The notes under the pieces were generated by a model. It had not been told where the DNA came from. It did not search any database and saw only the letters and a list, made by a program, of their open reading frames with translations. The position numbers and the translations under genes were made by a program. Positions 37,615-52,600 of a stretch of 64,000 nt of DNA are shown here, one piece after another. Origin of the DNA: Onchocerca lupi (taxonomy: Eukaryota; Nematoda; Chromadorea; Rhabditida; Onchocercidae); assembly GCA_028564675.1 (NCBI GenBank), contig JAOVVO010000326.1, forward strand, positions 21,502 through 85,501, written 5' to 3'. Position 1 is the stretch's first letter, and the number at the start of each line of letters is the position of its first letter.

Positions 37615-40600
37615 CAATAAAGATTCCATTTATTCATTTCTTTTTGAATCAAACTGTTCGACTGCTTGCCTGATTAATTTCTATTCTGCTGAATTGTAAT
37701 CGTCAGTCGATTTCTCTTGAGTCTAATTTTTCTCAATTAAAATCGGTTGTAACCATGATAATTTTTGTTTAATTGTCAATTTTATGAATTTGAGAATCCA
37801 AGGTGGTTGCTCTTAGTAATCTTAACCATTTCCTAAAACAATTTACGTCAATAAGTTTCATTTCTTGGATGGGAATTTGAGCAGTTACCTTTGCGATTAA
37901 TTTATCTTTTTCATTTTCATGTTCTTCTTTAATGTCGATTTCTCATTGTGGCCAGTTTAATTTTTCTTCTTTTAACCATGTTGGTCCTATCCACCATAGG
38001 TTGTAATTTTTTAATTCTTTAGGTGAAAGTGCCTTGGTTGCCACATCAACTGGATTGTGATCGCTGGGAATATAACGAAATGAAATTCTTGCCTTCCTTA
38101 TTTCTTCGACTCAATTCCACGAAGAAGTGAAGTATGATTATAGCAGCAAAAAAGCTTATATAATCCAATAGATTTATCCGCAAGTTTTTCGTATACTTGA
38201 TATCCTATCTCCTTGGAAGGTGAAGCCGCAAAAACAGATACAAAGAAGTAGAAAATGACAGTACAACAAAAGTTGGTAATGATCGTGAATAATTTTGCAC
38301 GAATAAAAGTTGGTAGTAGTCGTGAATAATGTAATGCGCATTGAGAATCCGACCATAAAGTTGTTCTTATATTTTCGAGTTCTGGTTGTTTTATTACTAA
38401 TTGAGCAGCTCTTATTCCAATAAGAGTTGCGAGTAATTTTAATTGTGGTATTGTCGTACCTTTAATTGATGCATACGAGATTTGGGAAAAATCAAAAATG
38501 TTTCTTTCGTTTGATCTTGCTCATATACTGCTGGTGTGTATGCTGTATTCGATTCTCAGAGAAGACTGTGAATTTGTGTTTCATTTGAGAAAGTTGTAAT
38601 GAATCGTGGTAACTTTTTCACTATTTTTCGCCATTCATTTGTGAGTTTATTCCATAATTTCTCATTTTCTTTACTTATGGTTTGATCCCAAGCGATATTC
38701 TTTTTCCATAAGTTTTGAAAAAATATTTTAAATTATATCATATGGGAACAAGGAATCCTAATGGATTGTACTGAGAGGCTACGAACTGTAAAATAGACCT
38801 CTTTGTTAATTTTTCTCCAGTCCATGGTCTTAGTATTAAGTGATGTCCCTAGTATGATATCAGTTAATTCCGAGAATTTCTTTCATCTGATTTACATCTG
38901 CTCAATCCTTTCCTGGTATGATTTCATTAAATTCTTGATTGCTTGAAAGAAATTGTTTTATATTCACTGAAGCTTCACTAAAAATAGATTTCATTTCTTG
39001 ATATTTTGGAGCGCTTTGTCTTTATCTTCAGTCGATAGTATTATATTATCAGCGTAAAGATTTTTCTTTATCTCACTAGCGATTTTACTCTTATGATTTC
39101 CCCAGTGGCAGTTTAAAATAGCTGACAATAAAAAGGGTGATGATATCACTCCAAATGGAACGCTTTTAAAACGATAACAATTTATGTTTTCTTCGCTTAC
39201 TGTACCTTCGATATTCTTCAGCCGAAGAAATCGGGTACAGTTTTCATCTGATAGATGCGGTTCTATTTGGAGAAATGCTTTTTCAATATCAGCTACTATC
39301 ACACTTTTCATCACTCGAAATCTAAGTAAAATTCCGATCAGATCAAATCGGAGAGTGTTATTGGTTCAGGGTACAAAACATCATTTAGACTCTTCGTCCC
39401 TTTAAAATGAGCTGATACATTGTAAAGAATTCTCACTTTCATTGTGGATTTACTTGGTGTTAATTCATGATGAGGAGCAGAATGAATTATGCCAACCTGA
39501 TTAATGTCGAGATACACTTCTTCGATTATGTTGGATTGCAATTGTTCTTGAATTAGTTCATTGTTTCGATTTTATTGACTGAGTAGTTCAGAATTATTCC
39601 GAAGTCGTTTGATTAACGATTTAAATCGACCAAGGCAAAAACCATAGTTGTCGTTTAATTTAACTTTTAAATCTTTCCATGGCCAAAAAACTTGATATTT
39701 CTTTTAATGATACTTTGTTTAAATTGTTCTAATGCTTTTTCATCATCACAAGCATTAGGTTATTCTTGAATACCTATTCTAATTTCCAGAATTAATCTAT
39801 ATCTAAAATATATGTGGCACTAGCGACACAGATAGATTCTACGGATATTGAATCATGATTATAAATTTCATCCATATATCCTAATCCCGCTATCATGGCT
39901 CCAACTTTCGTGTAAAGTAACTAGAATCCGAATTTCAAATTCTCAATCTTATTTAGTCGGATAAATTTGGAGAAGTAGTTGGTTCAAATAAGTATGTTAG
40001 GTTATTCCCAATGATTTTTAAGACCAACAAGTTGACTTTGTTCTTTTATGGATTCTTTTTTGCCCAAATCAACTACTTGTAACTCATTTGTTAAGAAGTC
40101 AATCAGGTTGACTCGAACAATAATATATCTTTTTTTCCAATTTTCACTTTTAGTTCTAATTTGGTAGCAAGACAAATTTTTGGTATCTTATTATCAAACG
40201 AAGCGATCATTAATTTTTTTTCCTCGGTTTATTGAAATCTCAATCGATTTGCTAAATCCTGAGCGTTGGCACTGTTTGACATCAGTTGCGAACTGATGTC
40301 AAACAGTGCCAACGCTTTTTGTTGGTTTCATGAATATTTTGGATTGACTAGATTGAATTGACTAGATTGATTTCTTTGCATAAAAATATGTTGCAATCTT
40401 TTTTCGCTTGTTGAATTTTTCATTGCAATTGATTCTAATTTTCCTTTATTTGATTCCACTGTTTTGGTAGCTTCCTTTTAGTTGCTGGGACATAGCGCCA
40501 TATCGTGAAGACTTTTGCAGTAGAAACATGAAAGATTCCTTTTATCGCAATCATTTGTTGCATGATCTGTTCAAAGATAATTGATGCATGCATTGAGTTT

Positions 40601-43600
40601 CTTTAGACGTTCCAATCGGTGTCTGAGCGCAGGACGAATAGGCATTGATTATTCCAATGGTCTTTATTGCAAAACGCTCAGGTCTTCTAGCTTTGTTAGC
40701 TATAGAATTTTTCTTTGATTCTAATGTCAATTCAAGATTATTTTGTTTCGATCGCTTCAACATAACTAAGGTCGATGTTCCTCCTTTAGTACCATATGAG
40801 GCTCGTTTTGTTTTAAATTCTCTTACTGTTTTTTCCCACTAAAAGTTTGCTATCTAGTGATTTCTTCATTTCGTTGCATTAATTCTGTCAGGCATTGTCT
40901 TAGCTTTTCGGCCGTCCACATTTTTTGTTCTTTCTTTAATTGATACATTTTATCTAATATCCATGCAGGTGATTTATTTTCAATAATAATTTCTATACTA
41001 GAATGCTGTAAATTTTTACCTGAAACATCCAGTTGTCGTAAAATTCTTTCCATTGTTTCGATGGTTGTTTCCCACTCTCGATCATTTCTTTTGATTGAGT
41101 GTAATTCATTGAAAAGTAATTTCTTGATAATAAGAGAATTAGTATATTTCTCTTTTAAAACTTTTATTATGACATCATAGTTCTCTAGAGCGATATCATA
41201 ACCTTTTCACAGTTAATGGAGCATCTTCATTGAGGTAAGATATCAAGTAATTCAATTTCTGAATATTTGGAATATTTTGGAGATGAATTGCTAGCTTTGA
41301 AGCTCCAAAATTATCTCCATGATTTTGGATCGTCTCTAAACCTTGCTAATGGCGGCTGTAGCAAATTGACCGTTATATAGGAGAGTTTCTTTTGATATAA
41401 GATAATTTCTTTTCGTGGAGATTTTTCTTTGATATCTTGTTGACTTAGTTATAGGACTAACTCATTGTCATTATTATAGATATTTCAAATTGTGATAGCT
41501 TTTTTAGCCTCACTTATTTCGTTAAAAATACCTTAACTTAATGGTCGTTGACCATTTTCTTAACTTTCGTCGACCATTTCTGCATATTTATCCTCTTCTT
41601 TCTTCCTTGTCTGCTGATCCGTAATTTTCTGGATATATTTCAGCCAATTCAGATTTATTTCTTCGAGTGCGCTTGAATGAAGTCCAAGACGCACTATTTT
41701 CTCCTTGATGTTTCTTCTTTTAATTTCGTATTCACATCGTAGTTCTTCCTTTGATAGATGCGCATCTGGTGGTAACAAGTTCAACTCCCCAACTTCATTG
41801 ATGAGTTTCTCGATCTTCCCTTTGGATGATTCAGCTATCTTGATTATAATGTTCGAAATTTTATTTCCGGTTTATGGCACCAAAATTTTTGTTGAGAATT
41901 TTCGGAAACTTAGGAAAATGTTAGGGAATATTCTTTTTTGTTGTGGCCAACTTAGGTAATTAACCGGCGATTGTAGAAGAGTTGACATTGAATATCGTTA
42001 CTCGATACTAATTATCGAATTAGACAGAAATCAGTTCAGTCAAGAATACAGCGCAACAAACCAATAAAAAGGTCTCTCTTACGGAAACAGGAGCAGAAGA
42101 ATATCGGGCTGGTTGGTTGTCGAGTCCAAAGGAAGAATAATGATCCTACTAATAAAAACCCCTTTGGAAGAAAAAGGGGGGAGATTTAATGGAGAAGAGA
42201 GGTAGGGATGGGCGTATTGTTAGAAAGAACAATAAAATAAGCATGAGTGACAATATCTTACTCTTGAAACTAAAGCTGAGGAAAATGGAAGGCAAAGGTG
42301 AGGAATAGAAATGTACTTGGTGGGGGATGGGAAGATGAAATTCATAAGCGATGAATCGCGCGGTTAATAAAATAATTGATTAGTGTTTGTACTTATAATC
42401 TGTTTCGGTTTCCCGATAGATATCGTTTGTTATTTGCCTCATCATGATGTTATAACACCAAATAAAACCACAAAAACACGAATTATGTATGATGCATCGG
42501 CACATCTAAAAAGACCATAGACCGATAACACTTCCTGATTTGGTTTGAATTTTGTTTCATATTCGAATAATGAAAAATGTATTAACAGTTGATATAGAAA
42601 AGGCATTCTTACAAATAGAATTACCCCTTTTGAAAGAAACTGCATTCGACTTCTTTGGTTGAAGGATATTCGAGGACAAGTAAGTGAAGAAAATATAACT
42701 TGTTGTAGCTTTAGAAGAGTTTCTTTAGGAGTGATATCATCTCCTTTTCTATTATCAGCTACACTTTACTATCACTTCGAGAAACATGGCAGCAGAACTG
42801 CTTCAGAAATCAGAAAAATCAGAAAATAGAAAATCGATAACGTCATACAGCAAAACAAACAGAGAGTCATTACAAAAATACAATAAAATGAAGTCAATTT
42901 TCAACGAAGCAGTGATGAACATACGAAAATTTCTCTCAAAATGATGATAACTTCAAACAGAAATTGCTGAACAGGATCGAGCCGAAATAAGTTAAAAGGA
43001 AATTCATGAAATACTTTGAAATCATGATAAAGATGTTATCTAAATACCTCTAAAATCACTAAATAGAAAAAAGCCAAAAGAACAATTCGCAATTCATAGT
43101 TTCTCAATTTGAACCACTAGGATTCCGAGTCCCTACAATGATACAATCCAATTTCTTCAAAACTTATGAAAAAAAAAAAAATGTTTTGAGTATATGAAGA
43201 ATACACAACTATCTTCGTTCCGTAACTATTACCTCTCGTATTTGGATTATTTATAGTATTTGTTGCATCTATCCTTCCATCCATGCTACCTCGACTAAAA
43301 TAATGAAAGGAATAAGGAAATATGAAAACTCTCATAAATAACTTGCCAACAAATGTTGCAGAATTATCGAGATTCATAAATTTCACAAGGCAAATGCAAT
43401 TTCATGTCTTCACCGATGCATCAAATGTGATATATTCTGCAGCCAAATTTGTGGAATTTAAGGGGTAGGTACATTCTTGATTTTTGCTAAATCTCTAATC
43501 GCGCCAACAAAACTATCCCAAAACCAGAATTATTAGCAACACTCATTGGAGCAGTGCAGCATAGTTCGTAATGAAGCAACTAATGTATCAATAATCCTAT

Positions 43601-46600
43601 GATAGGATTCCTTCCAAATATGCATTATACTAGATTCAAAATCATTCCAAACTGCTATGACGATTTCTATAAAATCGAGTCGAGGAAATAAGAAAGGCGA
43701 AATTTTTATTTTGCTATATACCAAGTGAGCAGAATCTGATTGATATAACTACAATGGGATTCTCTCTTATAAATTTAGGGAACTATAAACTGCGTTGGAA
43801 AAAACCGCTATGGTTGAGAGAAGATAGAAACTAAATGGTTAAAGCTGGAATTCAAATTCACAGAAAATCTCGAAAATGAAGAGAAATCATCGCAAAAATT
43901 ACGATTTTAACTATTAATAATCTTCGAAAATATTCAGAATTAATTTTGACCGACAATACTAGTCAATTTCAGTTGGTCTTCAAGACTGTTATGGAACAAA
44001 ATATCGAATTAATTGATTATTTTGAAAAAAAAAAAAAAAAAAAAAAAGAGGATGATTTGGAAGAATATAATGCCCAGAGGCCCCTGATGTGGAAAAGTGT
44101 GTGAAAGAATTGGATTAATAAAAAGGATATGAAAAAACCTAAAAGCAGAAAACTATTACAAGAAAGAGAATTAACGACTTTAATAGTGGAAGTAGAAGAA
44201 GCATTCAATATCCGTCCACTAATTTACGTAAACTTTAATGATTACATAATTACATGCCAATTGACTTCATCTCTCCTGATGCTTTTCTACTTTTAACACT
44301 TATAATGATTATGATCAGGATGAATTCATTCCTCTCATAAATTTAATGCAGGGGAAAAAACTTACCAAATATTGGATAGATACATTTAAAACCTTAGATA
44401 TATTTTGTGAAATATAGAAAAATGAATAGTTAACTAGTTTTAGAGGAGGAACACAAAAGAAACATGCTTTTCCCTAAAAATATAGAAGCAAAAGATTCAC
44501 AAAGAAAAAAATTGTATTAGTCAATGAACCAAAATGTAGGAAGGAAATAAATAAGGAAAGAGATTGAGAAATAAGAAATATCATAATAGAAATGTCAAAT
44601 AGGAGACTGCTCAATAGGCCTATAAACTTGTTATATCCTCTAGAAATTAGCGATGAAAAAATAAAAGTAACGATGAAGGAAACTCAAGAATTCAATCAAC
44701 AAGTTTCAAAGGAAAACGATGAAGAAGGACCTATTAAGACTTCTTAAGAACTAGAAGTGCTGCAAAATGATGAACTCAAGCAATATAAAGTCAAATTCAA
44801 TAACGAAAACTTATTTCTAATAATAATGATTTTCATGATATCGATTCAAGAAAAGGAAAGGGATATCTGACCTTCTATTCAATGTATCTCAAAGATGGAA
44901 TTGCGAAGAATCTCAGAAGAAAACTTTACATCCATTAAAGTTGCCATATATATTCGAACTCACGTACGAATACCTGCAATAAGATGCAGCAATATCACTC
45001 GAACAATATGTACGAAGGCATTTCTCAGGTTATCCTTATCATAATTTCTGATCAAACATTTACTTCGACAATATCTTCTTATTTCTGCAGAACCTAAGAT
45101 ATCCAAAAGGAATTAATTGAAATTATTTTAAAACAAACTTCTTTCAACAAATGGAATTAGATGTAAATGGATCATGAATTCTGTATTTAACAAAGGGAGA
45201 ATAGAATATTCCTTTATGATAATAGAAACTTATTTTTACTCAAGTCTGTCTCAGAAAGAAATCCTCCAGTCCCAGTAAAATTTTCTCAAAAGCTTCAAAT
45301 CAATCCGACCAACTCAGCTAATCAAAAACCCAATAAATTCTCTTACTATCTATGAAACAAAAAACATTCAAGCTATCGATATTATTTGCCATATTTTCGA
45401 TATTCATCTACAAACAGTATTGTAACGTAACTGAGGCAATAAACTACGTCACAAGAAAGCCTTTAAGCAAAAAACTTTACGACAATTTATTTAAAAGAAA
45501 AAGCACAGTTATCTATGGGAATGAAGCAAATGAAAAAGAAACAGATTTTGGGATTTATAGAATAAACTAAACAAAATGATTGCCATGAAACTTGTATTTT
45601 CTGTAATAGAACTTAAAATTAACTTTAATTTGATTTTTCATGGAATTGTGGAAAAATAAATTACAATGCAAAATATTGATTAAATAAATTTCATTAACAT
45701 TTGGAAAATGTTTATCATCATAAACAATATATATTTGTGCCAATAAAAAATAAAGAAAATATTTAAATGAAATTTATAATATTTTTTGATAAATTTTATT
45801 TTAAAATTAGCATTCAAAAAAAAAATGAGGGAAGATTTGTAATTATTGATAAAAATCCATTAACATCAGTTTAAGATATCCATTCCAATGAATAATATGG
45901 AATGCTTGAAAGAATGAATGATGTAAGCTCATCTTCGGCTATCGAAAAGAGCCAAGAAAAACTAACATTCAGCCTATTAATCATCAACGAATGAGATAAG
46001 TCAAAGCCAAGAAATTGCACGATGGCTAAATTTAAGCAAAAGGAAATTTGATCAAGTTCTTTTCACTGCAAATTACGCATTAATTCTTTCAATTCCATTA
46101 TTTTTTTTTTTTTTTTTATTTTTCTCTTCTATTTCCCATCCCGCCCCACGTTCTTTTTCCTCTCTTCCAATTTTTTTATCAATAAAAAGATAAAATTTAT
46201 CTTTTAATATTAAAAAAAAAAAGTAAGCAAAATATTAGAAAAATTCCACATAAACTTTCATATTTGATCGTACAATCGATAATTATTAGTAAAGAACCAA
46301 TAATTATCATCATTATTTACTTTTTGAAAATAAGCTATATAAAGGACTTTTTGTTTTGGATTATTCTTATCAATATTTCATATATCCCATGAACAATTGT
46401 ACAATATCAAGCTATTATCTATTTAATTATTTCGATCCATTTTAATTTGATTTTTTTTCCAATCCTCATTTACTCATTTTATCTTAATCACTTATTGGTT
46501 GTGAGAAAATTATCAATCAATAAACTGATATTATCATTTTGGCATGAAATAAAATATGATTTAAAAAAATAAAAAGAGGCCTATTCCATAGAGTTGTAAC

Positions 46601-49600
46601 ATTTTGGGAAAAAGAGAATTCCACAAAATATATTTCATTAAAAAGTATAAATATGAAATCATTGACTTTTAAAATATTTGAGAGTTTGAAACACAAATGC
46701 GTTTTAAAACTTTGTTATATTTACAAATTGGGTGAAATTTTGTCATGTCAAATTCATTTCATATTTTTAAGTACAATAGAAGTTTGCTATTTGATTCCGA
46801 CATTTAATTCATTTAATGAATACTAATCTTGTAATTATGCTAATTAGGTTAATCTTACGTATTTAACAAATAAATATTTCTCTTTCAGTATTCAAATAAA
46901 ATTAGCAATGTTTTTTTCTTTTTTTTATAATCATTTCAGCAAAAAAAAAAGTTAAACATTTTATACTGAGAAATCAAATTTAAAAATATAAACATATACA
47001 GCTTATTTTACAAATGTCTGCAAAAATAATCTCATTGATTAGCAGCAACAATAACAATTATTGCCGTTGATTATTACAATTTATTGAATTCGGCAAAATT
47101 TAACAAAATAAAAATTGAAAAATGCTTTAAACCTAAGCAAATGTCAAAGGAAATGTTATCAAATTTGCAAATAATTTTTTTGTCAATCTTTTATTTATTA
47201 ATTAATCATTTCTTTTTTGTTTTGCTTCATTAATAAATACTTCTCTATTTGCCCTGAGATGGATGATGATTTCTAATGTATCAAAATTAATGAAATGTTA
47301 AAAATATAAAATTAGATTAATTTTTTGTATCATTTTCGATAATATTTTGCCTGCACTATTATTACTACTTTTATTCATTTATAATGAAAGTTCTTTGTTA
47401 AATTTAATAAAAATAGAAATTTCAGCTAAATTTAAAAAATATTTTAATGAAACATTAAAATATATTTTGCCCACATATTGATAATGATCTTTGGATAAAG
47501 AGAAAAATTTATTTGAAAACAGTATGAAAGCAATGAAAAAAGATTGTTTACTGCTTAACAGAAGTTCCATCCATTAAATGGTTTCTACAAGTGTCAACGA
47601 AATATTAATTAAATTCATTATTACACTTTTTTGACTTTTTGGAATTCAAAATCGCTTACAATTTTGAATTCTTCGGCACTTATATTTATAAATTCACATC
47701 AACTGAAATTTAATCAACATCACATATATTTTATTAGTATATAACATTATATTGAAGAATTTGAAAATTGAAAACCAATTAAATCTCTCGATAACTCCAA
47801 AATGTAAATACATTTTAGGTTTTCTTTAATCTATAATACTATTTAATAAATTGTTGAAATGGATGTCATTAATAACATTAATATTATCTTAAACTACTTA
47901 GATAAAAGTCTAAATTCAGTTCTTATGAAAAAAAATTCCTTATAAATGTCTTTAAACTTATTCTTCATAATTGATAAAACAAACTATTAGAAATGTTCAG
48001 AAACATAAATGAATTTTTATCAATTCAAAATTTAAATTTATCAGTCAAAAATTTTTTCAAGGATTCATATGAATAATCTCTTTTTTTCTGATTACTAATT
48101 ATCACACAAATACTTCAGATTTAAATTTAAAAAAAAAAAATTGTCAAATAGCTATAGTAAAAGAGGAAATATTAAAAAGTAAATGAAATTAAATTGATTA
48201 ATCTGTTGATGGAAAATTTTTGCAAATGCATTACAATCTTTCGTTAATAATAACAGTATTATTATATTATTTATTACTATTATTATTATTATTATTATTA
48301 TTTTTACTATTATTGCTATTATTTGTTATTGTTATTGTTATTATTATTATTAGCGTTACTGAGAAATTAAATGAAATAGTATCAGGAATGTATTATTTGC
48401 ATGTGATTTCGTCTTTCTGATACCATTACTATTTCTTAGAAATTACAAATATTATTAAAAATATCCTTTTATCATTTCACGCAATTGTTTCATGTATCGA
48501 TGTCATATAATCAAGTATTATTTCATGAAAAATTTACCTGTTTTACCGATACAATAAATGCCTTTAATTTGTTTACTTATTTAAGCATAAATTTTTTAAT
48601 AAAATTTGATTTGTGTTTATTATTATCATGTTATTATATGAGGAATGAAATTATTAATGTAGTCTTTTGATATGATTAATATGTAAACGCATAAATAGTT
48701 CTAGGCTTTTTTACGGACATAGGCGAATTATAAGTCTAGTAATTAACCAGAAAAGTTTGATATTGATTGAACAGATAACGATCAGTGATAACACTTCTTT
48801 TCTTTATAATAGCTATTATGTTAATTATCTATCTATATGTTACAAAAAAACATTGAAAGACAAAATACAACTTAATTTCATGAATTATTTCATTGATCAA
48901 CCAATAATTGACTATCGATCTCGATCAAAATGAACAATCGATTAAGAATTTTTTAATTATTATTCTATTAACTGTTAAAAAAATGAAAAATTAATAGGAT
49001 AACAATGTAAAAAATAATTTGCTGACGAAAGAAAGAAATGAAACAATGTAAGCAAAGGTAATAAAAAAGCAAAAGCAAAAGGAAGTATGCAATGTTAAAG
49101 TAAAAAGAAGAATAAAACTGGCAACTTATGAAATGAAAACTACAAATATCAAAAGGATTTCATTGTAACTAATAATTATCCATAGCTAATTAATTGATCG
49201 AGTAAAACAAATAAATACATCTTTCATTGTTTGATGGAATAACAATCGAATGTTTGCAAAAGTTTATAAATGATTATTCCGAGGTATCATTTAATTATTT
49301 TTCCTTTTTTTGTTTTGTTTTTTTCTTTGAAGCAGAAGAAATAAAATTCAAATTGATATTTTTTATTTAAAATTATACCTTACGAAAATGTAATTTCGCA
49401 AGAAATATAAAAAATAAAATATATGCATCATTTCAAACTCTATGAAATTTTCTTTTTCTGATATTTAAAATGAATAGAATTTACATGTAAAATAATTTCA
49501 GCACTATATTTGATTACTTTATAATTTGCAAATTTCAATCACAACACTGATAACGATAAGAAACAAATTAATTTCTTTTTTAAAATAAACTTTGAAATAA

Positions 49601-52600
49601 ATAATTTCCATTTCTTTTGGAAACTTTGCAAATTTTGCAATTAATCTTTTCATTATTTTTTGATGAAAGTTATTAGAATTTTCATCTTTTTTAAAACTCA
49701 TACTTTTAAAAAGTTCTCAATTACAACAACGTGTGCTATGCATGACATTATATAAAATAAGTTAAAAATTTTAATTAAAATCAGATTCTATTAAGAAAAT
49801 AAGAACAAAAAAGCCAGAAAATCAGTGAATGAATTTTATCGGGAAAAAAACTCAAATTGTTAATTATCTTAATATTAATGTTATCCAGTATCGAAAAACT
49901 TCAACTGTTTATTGAAATTGATCTGAATCGAATATTGGATTTGATCTGGATTGATCTAGATTGAATACAGTTTTATTAGAAATTTTTTACAATCATATCG
50001 ACTGAAAACATTTTATTTAAAACAAAATATTTATAATAACTGATTACAATTGAAAACACTATCAAATCAATTGAATATTTTTTTCAAGCAAATTTATAAA
50101 TAATAAATAATTAATGCAGAGAAAAAAGAAAAAAAGGGGGAGATATATTGCTGAATATTCTATGAAATACTCTATTTAAATGATATTCAATCAAGTTTTT
50201 TAATAGAAAATCAGCAATTAGAAGTTTTGAAAGGAAATGGAGGTTTTTGTTGATAAAAATGTAAATTTTTTAGATGAATAATTTATTTTTTCTCTCATTT
50301 TTCCATTTATTTTTGAAAAATACAAATGAAATGAAAAGCAAAAGATTTTTTTCTTTTATTTCATAGTTTTTGCAATAATCCATGTTTATTTTCAAAAATG
50401 GATATAACAAATAGTTATGCATTTCTATAACATAGTCCGTCCTTCTTGAAAAGATGATTTTTTTTTTTTTTTTTCTAATAAATATGGAATATTCCGAATA
50501 CTATGGAACGAAGATTGCAAATTGTAGATTTGTTAGAAAAGGTAACTTCGGGTATATAGAAGTGCTTAATTCATTTAATTTTGATCATTTATTTAAAAAA
50601 AATGAAAATGACTTTATTAACCCAATTTTTTGATGGAAATAATTTAAAAAGAAACAAAATTTAAAAAAATTTGAAACATAATTTTTTGAAAAAAAAAACA
50701 AAATTTTTAAAGTAATTTCAAAATTATTGTTTCAAAATACATATTTACTACTTTTAGCAATATTATTTCGTAAAATTCAGAAAATTTGTTGTTTTTCTTT
50801 TTCAATTCTACCTAAAATTGATCGAATAAAGAAGTAATTACCATTAAACTAGAATCCCATCAAATTGATAGATGTCAATGAAGAACAAATCATTATTTAG
50901 CTGCAAGCTAAAATTGATGCATAATTTAATTCTAAAAGAATGCTGAAAACTAAAAGATGACAATGATGATGATGGAAAAGAAATGTGTTTAATGAAAATG
51001 CGTATTTTTTCCTTTTTTCCTCATTTTTGTTATTTCTGTTTTGCAAAACAAAAAAAGAAAAAAAAAAAGGAAAAGTAGGAAAGCAGGGAAATGTCGCATT
51101 CAACAAATCAATAATGTTGATGTGACGAAGAAAATGATGGAAAAGCTGAAAATAACAGATATGTACCATAGATTTCTCTAAGTTTTCGTAATTTTCCATT
51201 TCAAAAAAGAAAAAAGTTATAAAAATGAATTGAGAAAAAAAAGTGAAAGAAAAAACTTTCTGGTTAAATATTGATAATTTTAATCCTTAAAAGTTAATTA
51301 AATTATGATAAAAATTACTACTGAATTTGTTACATATTCGCATGTTTATACATTTCTATTTAATACATTTGCGTGTTCTTTTTTTTGTTAAATTTATAAA
51401 ATTATCATATTTTTCATCTTTTTAAGTGCTCTATTCAGACAATAATAGATATGTTAATGAAAATTTAAAATTGGTCAATTACTCAATTGATAAACGATGA
51501 AGGATTTCATTTTAATGATTTATAATATTTGAAAATTGCAGGAATATCTTTATTATCAGATATTTTGATTGATTTTTACTACATTTAAAAAGAAATACTT
51601 AAAAATAGCAAAGATTTTATATTAATGTTTAATTATTACTTTTTTCTTATTCACACTATCTTATCTGCAAAAATAAAAACAAAAAGTGAAATTTTTTATT
51701 TACTAATTCAGTTACTTTATTGAGCTAATTTAATGATGCTATCAATATCATATATCACTATTAATTTTAATAAAATAAGTTCTGCAATTTGATTTGATTT
51801 GTTCTGTAAATAATTTAAATATATTTTGACATTTTTCTTGTAATAATTTTTATTTTAAAACAAATAACGAATTAGGAATGAATTAACTATTACGAATAAA
51901 TTCAGATATGTGATATTTTTCCTAAACTAGAAATCTTATAAAAAATTTAAAACGAAAAAATCTTGCATTTGAAAATTTTTATTATTCACATTTCTAAATT
52001 ATAATCATTGATTGCTAATTACTCGTGTTTCTGGTCTGCAAGTTAATTGCAGCATTACTTTAAATAATATTTTAATGAGACTTTTTTTTACTTAAATCTG
52101 AAAATTTTCTGATTAATACCATTGAGATATTTAAAGAATTTACGACTGAAAATTCCAAATTTTTGAATTAAGAAAAAAAAAAGTAAATTAATTAACGAAC
52201 ATCAGATGGTTTGTGGTCAATTGAAAGTGGTATGGCATGACCAGCGATATCACATGCAACCGCACGAGAATCCCCAACATTTGTAACGGTTAAAAAACGG
52301 TTACGCTCCAGTATTACTGAAATCAACGTTGAACCTGAAATCAATTTAGTTCATTCCAATTTACCAACAAAACGATTAGTATCATATTTGTAAGTCATAT
52401 AATAATTTACTGAAACATAAAATTAAGATTATAATTTATAAATGTTTTGCTTTTCAAGAATTATTTATAAATGCCGACAATAGCTTCATATCATTCGATT
52501 ACTAATTTTTCTTGGAAAGGAAGAGAGTTATTACTAATGAAATTTTTTTTTTTTTTTTTAAATTGCATAGTAATAATTCTCTTTTTCATTTTTGAAAATA

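Larger units (their letters stand above)
34671..42417 (-). mobile_element. BEL/Pao LTR retrotransposon, minus strand, decayed, both LTRs present
   Basis: Two related direct repeats, 34671-35380 and 41890 to about 42417, bound a 6.5 kb interior that encodes BEL-type gag-pol on the minus strand in the order gag, zinc knuckle, protease, reverse transcriptase, RNase H region and integrase. Next to the right LTR, the minus strand reads TTTTGGTGCCATAAACCGGA, a BEL-like primer-binding site. Next to the left LTR it reads CAGTGGGGAG, a polypurine tract. Many stops and frameshifts show that it is inactive. It lies inside an older plus-strand BEL copy. A target duplication was not recognised. Confidence 0.85.
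29647..52200 (-). other. 22.5 kb PP2C intron
   Basis: This is the largest intron in the window. It contains the nested BEL/Pao elements (33840-45570), A/T runs such as 33173-33212, and trinucleotide repeats at 32491-32523 and 48267-48352. From 29650 to 33840 and from 45571 to 52200 I found no exon, RNA gene or recognisable element beyond these. Confidence 0.7.

Noticed and set aside
48220..48420. 66-codon frame with a poly-Leu stretch
   Set aside because: Produced by the ATT microsatellite.
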